NCBI RefSeq assembly: GCF_023101765.2
Contig: NC_064218.1
Span: 7,998,001 to 8,062,000 of the forward strand
Origin: Spodoptera frugiperda
Taxonomy: Eukaryota > Arthropoda > Insecta > Lepidoptera > Noctuidae
Direction: 5' to 3'
DNA: 64,000 bases
Part shown: positions 55,077-64,000 of the stretch, one piece after another
How the letters are laid out: each line of letters starts with the position of its first letter
How positions within the stretch are numbered: position 1 is the first letter of the stretch
The notes under the pieces: model-generated
The model's input: the letters and a program-made list of their open reading frames with translations, nothing else
What the model was told of the DNA's origin: nothing
Database searches by the model: none
Translations under genes and position numbers: made by a program

Positions 55077-56361
55077 GCTTTGAAATTAAACTTTTAAACT
55101 TATTCTAATACAATGAAATGTGCCCAAAAAGAAAGGCACGTTAAAAATGCACTTTAGGATAAACTCTCAAAAAACGAAACAACGCCATTCTCAATGGACG
55201 CCATTTTTATTAATGGCCTGTACATAGAAGCAAGTGAATTTCACTGGCGGACCATAAACACTATAAAAAAAAAACTAAGCAACAAAAACAACGCGATAGC
55301 TGCCTTACAAACTAAAATCGCAGTTAAGACCAAAGCAATAAGTACTATATTCGTAAGTGGTGTGATATCGGCTGGTTTAAAAAAGCCTTTGTGAAAAAAA
55401 AACAGATTTTGAGACTAGAATAGTATCGAAAGAATGAACACTTACTATTTGTATTAAATTTTGACTAGTCTACTAGATCACAAGAATTCCAAAATTTGTC
55501 TTAATTTTAATATTAAAAATAATTAAAACTATACTAGATATATTTAATTTTATAAGTAGTTATTACTACTTAATTTTACTTCGTACTCCGATACATTTTT
55601 ATAAATAATCTCTTAGATTTTTTACTCTTATCTACGTCATTGATATCTCAAAATATTTTTTTAAATGTAACAATTTAGTTTTGATCGTATTTAATCTGTA
55701 TTTATGTACAAAAACAGTTTTAATATATTTTTAACGATTTGAAACACATATTATTCTTTTAAATACATATTTTCAGAATTTCTTTAGATATTCTAGTCCA
55801 CAAATAATATTTCGATTTCTTACAAATTAGAAGTAAATCTGCCATTTAAAAATTAACTATAAAATCTCTTTCTAAGCTTAAATATAATATACGTAGCTAC
55901 TTATTCACCGATATCTTAAAACTAGTGACTAGTACTCACGTAATATTGCATTCTCACTAAAACAACAATTAAAAAATAAATAATAATAAACGCGATCACG
56001 AGATTGTTTTGTTCGAGAAACAACTTATGACGTAAAATGCCATAATATTTGTAACAACGCACATTTAAGGTACGCGTCCACAGGCCCGTATCGTACGCAC
56101 CGCACGCATCGCACGCAACGGATTTTAGTTTGTCTTGTATAGAAACTCATACAACTGCGTCCACTGATCTGCATCGTACGCACCGCATCATCAGCAATGC
56201 CTACATGCGATGCGTACTGATGACATCATACGGAATGCGTATGCTGAGTGTGGTGCGTACGATGCGAGCCTGTGGACGCTTACCTTAAGTGTCCTTATAT
56301 TATTGTATATACTGTAAATGACTAGTTGTAAAACAATATATTGTGCAAGTATACAGTTAAC
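55077..56361. other. Convergent 3' region between DNAI1 and FKRP
   Basis: Very AT-rich. It contains the FKRP 3' untranslated region of unknown extent and a MITE at 56065-56288. No clear AATAAA for FKRP was found. A 66-codon plus-strand frame at 55194-55394 has no supporting context. Confidence 0.5.
56065..56288. mobile_element. MITE with TTAA ends (piggyBac-type target)
   Basis: The left arm TTAAGGTACGCGTCCACAGG, CCCGTATCGTACGCACC, and the right arm GGTGCGTACGATGCGAGCCT, GTGGACGCTTACCTTAA, are inverted repeats of about 37 bases with few mismatches. The element is bounded by TTAA on both sides. TTAA duplication is the mark of piggyBac-like insertion. It is rich in CGTACG/GCATCG motifs and has no coding capacity. 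Confidence 0.8.
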
Positions 56362-58908
56362 TTAAGGATAGAGTAACTTGGGACCAAGTTTGTCGCACCG
56401 CTCCACTGCATTGGACCCTAGTTTTAGATCCAGGAAAGCTCTAGCGTCGTTCGGAGCTGGTGCTTGACGACCCGCGAAAGTTATCTGTAAGAATGATATA
56501 AAATTATTTTATTTTTACAGAAAGAATTTTTAATACAATTTTTAGAAGTAACACAGCAGCAATTCAGGCCCATGTTTCCAAATCCAGTCATACTTTACAG
56601 TTTTAAGACACCGTTTATAAAAAGGATAATATAATGGTCACTTCAATAAAAATCGATAAAATTTAATACCTGTGCTAAAGGATGCAAATGTCTCTCAGGA
56701 AACTCTCTCTGATGAGCCAGCACCCAGTCCGCAGGCCACATGGTACCATTTCTAGCTGTGAACGGCAGTATTAAGACATAGACGCGATTAGTCGCGGAGT
56801 ACGCCACTCTGTAGTAATGTCCTTTAGTCGCGCGCTCCCAGACGAAGCCGTCAGCGTCAGCGCCGCCTCGCTGTAGCCAGGATACGCGAGATACATCGGA
56901 AGCATGGATGCCGATTTCCACGTACTCCGCCCATGGTAGAATATCTCCCCTGTAATATTAAATTTGTGACTTGTGTTAGAATTGGTTCACAAAAATTATG
57001 GCAATGATAATATTGACATACTATTGTACTATCACAGTTAAACTCGAAATAAAAAAACAAATATGTATAAAATAAAATCTATTATGTCCATCCTTCACTG
57101 ACAGGAATAGGAATTAACCAATTAAGTTGGTGTTCGTAACATCATCATAGAAGAAGGTTCTCGGAATTCGCCTAGTGTTAAAATTTTACAAATTAGTTAA
57201 GTTAGTGTTCCGCAATGCCGTAATATACTTGAGTAACATGTGAGGTACATTTCTAAACATGTCTATTTATATTATGTACTATGGAGATGAAGGGCCTAAT
57301 GTATAATGTAGATCTAAAGAACTACTGTCCATTAGTACCTTATAACAGCACCAAGTAGGGAAGTAGTTTCCAGCCAACACCTGGCGCCGGCTTGCAACAG
57401 CGCGCGCAGCACGTGTCCCGCAACACGACGCATGTTGCGGCGACAACACGGTGGAGTGTTGCGTCCTGACAGTATGTACGATGGTGTGCCTTGCACTGAT
57501 GGGTAGCATCGCTGTGAATGAAGATTTAAATAATATAAAATTAGACATTTCTTGGAATTATCTGATTGGCCTTGATTAAGGTCGCAAAGAGATGCTGAAT
57601 GCAGGTCACTTCCATTCCAACCGGCCTATCTGGAAGTAATTGGAGGACTATGTTCAGCAGTGGATGTCTTTTGGCTGATAATTGATGATGATGATCTTAT
57701 TGGCTGGACCAAGGAATGAGTTATAGGAATGCAAATTAGTATAAAATATGCAACTTACAAACAAAATCGTGAGATCTATTTAAGAGGGGTGATACAGGCA
57801 GACAAACTAGCACTATGCCTCTTCTTTCATTAGGAGTAACATTGCTAGTAAAGAATTACACAATATCATAAAAAATACTTGTTTCTTAACTGTACCTGTG
57901 ACTCCCTCTTGCATCCAAACCACTGCACTCTGCCGTCCTCCCTGACAACTGCCTTCACTCCCAACTGTTTGTACAGAGCCACCCTGTAGTCCCGCATATG
58001 ACGAGATGCCCTCTGCTTTGCTCCTGGAGTCTTCAGCACTCCTCTACCAGCACTTAGCTTGCCATCAGATAATTGAACCTGGAAAATTTATGAAGAATTT
58101 ATAAATAACTGATATCTTTCCAAAGACAATAATGGATACTTAGATTAAAAAAATGTATTGAGCTCACCTTAACATTTTTGACAGCAGTTTGTAGATAAAG
58201 TGACTCAGGAAAAGGCAATGAGAAAGGTTGTGGTAGTTTCTGTAATATTGCTGTTTTAATCAGCAGTGCATGCTGGCCATGTACAGCATCACAGACCTTG
58301 CCTGAAGCATCTTTACTGTACTGTAGGGTCCAATCAACATAGTTCCACTTTACATGCTGACATACTAAGTGGGAATTCCCCACCCCAATAGCTACAGCCT
58401 GGGTAGGGCTGGCCATGGCCGCCGCCATCGCCAGCTGCAGCACACGACGCGACACTCGCGTGGAATCAGGTACGAACAGCACATACTCAGTAAATATTTG
58501 CGTCAAGGGATTAAAGTCCTGCGGCGAAGCACTTAACTTCAACTCCAGTGATAAAACCTTAACATTTCGCAGAGTCTCGTTCGTCACAGAGAACGGAAAA
58601 GGTGGATACGGTGTGTTCTCGCATACCACCACCACGGGCATATTAGGGAAGGCTGATACGAAAGATTGCACGCTATCAGCGATATCATTCTCGAAATCCT
58701 CGAACTGACGGAAAACTACAGTCATCAATTTAGACAAATGTCGTGAGGAACGAGGGTGCAAAGGGTTTGGAGGCACAGTCACTGGAGAAATTTGATAAAT
58801 CGGCGGAAAGAAGTAACAACATATCGAGGCTGCAACTAATATTGTGAAAACTATATAGAACCTGAATTTTAAACGACCGCGGAAAAGACGATAGAGCATT
58901 ATTTTCAT
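56362..58908 (-). CDS. Fukutin-related protein homologue, 5 exons, metal site altered
   Basis: Exons on the minus strand: 58908-58168, 58078-57896, 57511-57339, 56949-56670, 56484-56362; phases agree, giving 499 residues (human FKRP is 495). Residues 17-34 are a signal anchor for a type II Golgi protein. FKRP adds ribitol phosphate to alpha-dystroglycan glycans in vertebrates. The zinc-binding cysteines are present (FGC at 303, C310, CC at 330-331), as are the family motifs CWLETTSLLGA, GFVWERATKGHYYRV and PNDARAFLDLKLG. The metal-binding motif is not: where human has WDYDVDLGI, this protein has WAEYVEIGI (372-380), and the VDLWPF aspartate is leucine at 425. Transferase activity by the known mechanism is therefore doubtful. 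The start codon is the first ATG before the membrane segment. It is divergent with ASNA1. Confidence 0.93.
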
Positions 58909-59370
58909 TTATAAACTTGCACATTTCAGTCATTACAGTACATCAATTATTTATTTTCATCGAAAATCGAATTCATATTTTCACAATCGCCTGAAACAGC
59001 ACTTTGTTTTGACATTCATGAAAAGTGTTGCTATATATTATTAATTACATTGCCAATTTTGTTATAAAGCAGTTGCCGACAGATCATCGTTGGCATTGTT
59101 AATCGCAGTTTTTAACATTTATCTGAACTACGAAATATTTTAAACCGATTTAGATTATGATAATCTTTTGAAAAACATTTAATAATTTTAAAATACTTTT
59201 TACCGACAATAACACTGAATGGAATTGACAGTGACAATGACAATTCAGGCGAATCATACCAAATTGCGCATGTCACACGTCACGGTACGTCAAAAAAATT
59301 TACGTTTACGATTTCGACCCGAGTTTTGGAGTTCATTTAATAATTTGGTTAAATTAAATACTCTGTAAAA
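58909..59370. promoter_or_regulatory. Shared promoter interval of FKRP and ASNA1
   Basis: The two start codons are 462 bases apart and point away from each other, so both promoters must lie in or next to this interval. No TATA box stands out on either strand. I did not identify specific factor sites. Confidence 0.55.
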
Positions 59371-61479
59371 ATGGAAGATAACAAAGATTTCGAAACCTTA
59401 GAACCTTCATTAAAAAATGTTGTTGAACAAACATCTCTGAGGTGGATTTTTGTGGGAGGGAAAGGTGGCGTTGGTAAAACAACATGCAGGTATGGAATTT
59501 ATTAACAATGCAATGCTTTTATCGGTGCGATCTAATAAAATTCTAATAGAAATTATTAATTTTAGCTGTAGCTTGGCCGTTCAACTGGCTAAGGTGCGAG
59601 AGTCGGTCCTCATTATCTCTACTGATCCAGCCCATAACATTTCTGATGCATTCGACCAAAAGTTCTCGAAGGTAGGTTATATTCTCTAATTAGAAATTTT
59701 ATTGAGCTGGAAATAGCTTTTTACATCATAAAACATGAAATTACGTCAGTACAACATTGTACGATAGTACAACATTAATCATCCTGTTTGCATTTTTTTT
59801 AAGTTAGGAATGCTGCACACAAATATTACTAGATTAAAATTGTTCTAATAAGAATACGATAAAATTAATTAGTCTAATTAGATGTGTATGAGTAAAGCAA
59901 GTTGTTTTTAATGCAATTTTACATTGAATAATTTAATTGAAACTAATCCTAACCTTGTTTGTAAACATTTTTCTTTGTTTAGAGTCTAGAATATACTAAT
60001 CACATTTTCATCTGAATTTTAGGTACCAACAAAAGTGAAAGGCTTCAATAATTTGTTTGCAATGGAAATTGACCCTAATGTAGGGCTGACAGAGTTGCCA
60101 GAGGAATATTTTGAGGGGGAAACAGAAGCAATGAGGTTGGGTAAAGGAGTTATGCAAGAAATTGTGGGTGCCTTCCCTGGTATTGATGAGGCTATGAGTT
60201 ATGCAGAGGTAATCAAATTCATTATACATATATTAATATAATCCCCACAAGTACATTTTTTTATATTGTACAAATGTTAAACAAGTTTTAGACTCGTACT
60301 CTACTCGTAGGGTCTACATAATTATAAGTGATTGATGTTTAATTTTGGTGTGTAAATTAATCCAGATTTTTTCTAATGCTTTTTATGAAAGTTCGAACTC
60401 TTATAACATTAAAATTCTTTAATTGTGAGACAAACTAAATTAACAAAAAAAAACACTGTTCACAATGTATACTAATGGTATTGTACATAATCACATATAA
60501 TAATCTTTGTAGGTAATGAAACTGGTGAAAGGTATGAACTTCAGTGCAGTAGTGTTTGACACTGCACCCACAGGACACACTCTGCGTCTGCTGTCTTTCC
60601 CCCAGGTTGTCGAGCGAGGACTCGGAAAACTTATGAGACTGAAGTCTAAGGTAAGTTTATAAATAATAATGACTCTAATAGTGTAAAACCTAAAAGTTTA
60701 TTTGTTTGAGCATGCTTATCTTTGGGGCTACTGGTTCAAATTATAATATTTTTGTGTTCATCACAAAGTGAATAATAATTACGAGAATAGTATCTTTTTC
60801 ATCATTATTTTGTCTGTGTCCATGATCAATGACTGCCTGTTAGAAGGTTTTCTTGCTAAAAGATAATACAATTCCAGACATCAAGGGCACAACTGAACAT
60901 GTCAAAATAAAAACTTAATTAATTCGTCATTGGACCTTTTAAGTAACAATTGCCAATTTAAATACATGACATTATTCAATTGTGTTAAGGTCAGAATTTT
61001 AAACTACTATTTGTTTTCAGGTTGCCCCATTCATCAACCAAGTAGCAACACTGTTTGGCTTAGCAGAGTTCAATTCAGACATGTTTAGCAACAAAATGGA
61101 TGAAATGCTTTCTGTTATAAGACAAGTAAACACTCAGTTCAAAGATCCAAACCAAACGACATTTGTGTGTGTCTGCATTGCTGAGTTTCTGTCGCTGTAT
61201 GAGACTGAGCGTCTAGTTCAGGAGTTGACGCGGTGCGGCATCGACACACACAACATTATCGTCAACCAGCTGTTACTGCGAACGTCGGCGCCGTGCGACT
61301 TGTGCGCGGCGAGACATAAAGTCCAAGAGAAATATCTGGAACAAATTGCAGACTTGTATGAAGACTTCCACGTTACAAAACTGCCTCTGCTGGATAAAGA
61401 GGTCCGTGGCGCCGCAGCTGTGAACGCTTTCTCGGAATACTTGCTGAACCCCTACAAGCCGCCCGCGCCCGCCACGTGA
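59371..61479 (+). CDS. ATPase ASNA1/GET3 (TRC40), 5 exons
   Basis: Exons: 59371-59489, 59566-59671, 60023-60208, 60513-60650, 61021-61479; all phases agree, giving 335 residues, the usual animal length. The protein binds tail-anchored membrane proteins in the cytosol and delivers them to the ER receptor. Visible motifs are the deviant P-loop [10 protein letters not shown] (29-38), switch [15 protein letters not shown] with catalytic Asp60, the conserved block [12 protein letters not shown] in exon 3, switch [14 protein letters not shown] (153-164), and the zinc-binding dimer motif CDLC (275-278). All key residues are intact. The start is supported by the short N-terminal extension before the P-loop, as in other animals. 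It is head to head with FKRP and tail to tail with PIGO. Confidence 0.97.
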
Positions 61480-61731
61480 TCTGCCCACTAATGGCCCAGT
61501 ACTGTGCGTGTCTTTCTCAGTGCAAAGAATTTTCTATCCAGTTCCAAATATTCGTTTCTAAATTAAAGTTATCTTGGTGAGTGAAGGTGCTATTCGTCAC
61601 AAGCTTGAATTTAAACTGTTGCTAGTTCTGTGACCACAATTCTATAATCCTGGGGTTTGAAGATATAATTTGTATCTATTGTTGCTATTTATCCTCATCA
61701 CATTGACAGTAAACGTCATATTATTCTAGAA

Positions 61732-61737
61732 AATAAA
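61732..61737 (+). terminator. Poly(A) signal of ASNA1
   Basis: AATAAA about 250 bases after the stop codon, in AAAATAAATG context. Confidence 0.6.
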
Positions 61738-61800
61738 TGTTATAATATATACTTATTTTATTATTTATTAAAAATAAAATATGGTTGTGTGCTAAAAATC

Positions 61801-62994
61801 TTTATTATTATTATAATATAAAAAAATCATACTGATTTAAAACCAAAATCATAATGCCAATGGAATAACTAGTAATAAACTACTCTATCCTTCAAATATG
61901 GCGATTTAAGTTATAATACATAACTATAATTTAGTGTATGTCAACTAGAACAAATACTGATTGTTTGAATCTACATTAAGTTAATTTCTATTCCGATCAA
62001 AGAAATAACAATATTTTAAACATTATCTTGAATAACAACTAACAGCCTATGGCAGTGTTTGTTCGAATACCATAAATTATATTTAAATACTTGTTTAAAT
62101 CTATATATTAAAATGCTTTAGACACAGTGTCATCGTAAGTATAAAACAATTAATTTAATACAACCATTAAGCACAAAATGAAACCCGTAACTTGTACAAG
62201 AACTTTACAACTCACGCAGTAAAACATTCCAATAAAATGTAACATTATAAACGTCTTTCACATTCGCATGCATTATATAATATCTCGATAATTTCAACCG
62301 AAACAATTCAATTATATTATTATACAACAGTCTGTCCAAGCATAATAGTCTGAGGGCCTCGGACAAGATAATACATCAACCATAATTTTAAAACTACTAT
62401 ACTACTATCATCTCAACATTCATATAGTAATTTGGCAGATAAAATTATAAAATGCACTTGATTTCCCTTAACAACCAACAATTAAATACAATGATAGTTC
62501 TTAATATAAAATAAATTTTTGGTTGTAGCCTTTAGTAGGAAAGAACTTACTTTAAAATAGTCTAGTCATTATTATGGTGTTCAAAGTGTTTCTAAATGGT
62601 CTAAAAGAATCTTATACAACATTACATTTTGTTTTTTTTTTCTTTGTTCTGGGGGTTATAATTAATACAATATGAGTATTAACACAAAAGTATAGTGATA
62701 GTAAATAAATTCTATAAATAACTTGCCGTCTTTAAACAAGTGTACAACAGTACAACAATTAAGTAGTCTCATTTAGAATATTTGTTCAGGTACTAATTGC
62801 GAAAACTTCATTATTATAGACTTATAGTCCACACAAGAAAGAGATGCCTACAGAAAGTATTATACCATCCCTTTCTTGCACCAACAAAGTCTTTGAAATA
62901 TAATAATTATGATTATAAAAGTGTTTTATGTAAGTTAACGAGGCCCCCATTGATCCAGTCCATATAAAATTACGAGCTAATGTAACCGTTTGTG
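61801..62994 (-). other. Probable 3' untranslated region of PIGO
   Basis: AT-rich sequence after the PIGO stop at 62995-62997. AATAAA on the minus strand occurs at 61806-61801, which would end the transcript about 65 bases short of the ASNA1 poly(A) signal. No repeat family or exon was seen. Nearer signals may be used instead. Confidence 0.4.
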
Positions 62995-64000
62995 TCAACT
63001 AGAGCGGTGTTGTGTGGGTAGGTGCCAGGCGACTAGAGTGGCCCCGAACACAGTACCAAGCAGCGCGGCGGCGCATGCGCCTGCCTCGAACAACAACTTC
63101 GGTGTGAACACGCCCCATATCATTAAGTGCCGGCAGTGAATCGTTGCTGAGATCGCACACGCGAATACCTGAGAAATGGTAAAATAGAATTTCAATCTCG
63201 AATACAGACAAAAATGTGTGTAATATTTTTTTAATGTACTCAAAATACTTACCCTAATAGCGAAGCAGAGCATAAATTTCAGGCACAAGGAGAAAACGGC
63301 CGCTAGCTGCGTGCGAGGTCCTACTCTGGCCGCCCCATTCTGACCCCAAAGCGCTAGGAGAGGTACTGCAGCGCCAAATGCTAATATAGTACCTGCAGAG
63401 GAAGAAAAAATCGTTACGATTAGAAGCCTGTAATATGGAAATTCGATGGTGTTTACCTATTACACTCGTGTTTCGGATAACAAGTTAATAAATCGGTCTC
63501 AGTTATTAAAAAAATGTAAGTGTAGACCAACTTACCGAACAATTCCAGTGAGACCAAAGAAGCAGTAATAGGAGGTCCAATGTCCAAATAGTTGGGGTCC
63601 CCGGCATGGAAGGCAGGCGCCCATCGCACATGGCCCAGTGTCGCGTGATGACCCGTGCCGTAGAAAGCGTACGACGCCAGTAACGCCCACATACACGCCA
63701 CGCTTGAGTTGCATCGGGTGGCCAAGGCTGAGGAAAAATTATCTCATGAATATAAAACAATTACTTCATGGTATAATAAGTACACTATTTAAGAAAGACT
63801 TACAGAATTTAGTAGACCCTTCGCTCTTCAGTCTTGCAACTAGATTGAGAGCTAAACATGCCAGTACTAAGGCTAGCACAGCGGCCGGAGCGTACGAGAC
63901 GCCGAGCACTAGCGTGTTGGCGACAAACAGCATGAGGCCGCCCGCCATGAGCGGCAGCGTGGCGCCGCGGCCCTCGCGCTTCCACAGCAGCGCCAGCATC
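62995..64000 (-). CDS. GPI ethanolamine phosphate transferase 3 (PIG-O), C-terminal part
   Basis: Four minus-strand exons: 64000-63804 (runs off the window), 63727-63536, 63392-63253 and 63168-62995 with TGA; all splice phases agree. The visible 233 residues are the multi-membrane-span C terminus. Hydrophobic segments include MLFVANTLVLGV, VLALVLACLALNLV, ACMWALLASYAFY, LAAVFSLCLKFMLC and AALLGTVFGATLV. Family marks are FYGTGHHATLGHVRW and the ending ISATIHCRHLMIWGVFTPK, matching the PIG-O pattern (FY.TGH, HRRHLM.W..F.PK). PIG-O adds the bridging ethanolamine phosphate to the third mannose of the GPI anchor in the ER. The catalytic lumenal domain lies outside the window. PIG-N and PIG-G are the alternatives; the HLM.W..F.PK ending favours PIG-O. 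Confidence 0.88.

Overview
The window is nuclear DNA from a moth, most likely a noctuid-type lepidopteran. The evidence is AT-rich sequence, short exons with GT/AG introns, many copies of moth-type tRNA-derived SINEs and other dispersed repeats (tails such as CCCCTTCGGGGATAAAAGG), and insect-like versions of conserved eukaryotic genes. There is no sign of bacterial, viral or organellar sequence.

Layout. Positions 1 to about 14430 contain no recognisable exon, only AT-rich DNA with scattered SINEs. Positions 14440-15010 are a sharply GC- and CpG-rich island with three good splice donors on the minus strand. I read it as the promoter and first exon of a minus-strand gene whose body lies left of the window. 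Positions 20370-22730 hold the last two exons of an unidentified minus-strand gene. From 24543 rightwards the window is gene-dense. An axonemal dynein intermediate chain gene (DNAI1 type) runs on the plus strand from 24712 to 54982. I could join it exon by exon: 17 exons, with reading phase agreeing at every junction, giving 742 residues. Its introns carry a nested tRNA-Thr gene and several well-delimited transposons. A fukutin-related-protein gene (FKRP; minus; 5 exons; 499 residues) faces it tail to tail. FKRP starts head to head with the tail-anchored-protein targeting ATPase gene ASNA1/GET3 (plus; 5 exons; 335 residues). ASNA1 then converges on the 3' half of the GPI ethanolamine phosphate transferase gene PIGO (minus), which runs off the right edge.

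How the genes relate. The dynein gene serves motile axonemes (sperm tail, chordotonal cilia). Its promoter carries a near-perfect RFX X-box and a forkhead-type site, the expected cilium control code. FKRP, ASNA1 and PIGO all act in the ER/Golgi secretory pathway, but nothing shows that they are co-regulated beyond the shared FKRP/ASNA1 promoter interval.

Main points of interest: (1) the FKRP homologue keeps the fold and zinc cysteines but appears to have lost the aspartates that hold the catalytic metal; (2) the X-box plus forkhead promoter of the dynein gene; (3) a candidate alternative first exon of that gene at 32157-32246; (4) a nested pair of inverted-repeat elements in dynein intron 6; (5) inverted copies of a short repeat flanking dynein exons 4-6. 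I found no clearly new multi-gene system. Splice models were built by eye from GT/AG sites, phase and homology remembered for the families, with no alignment run.
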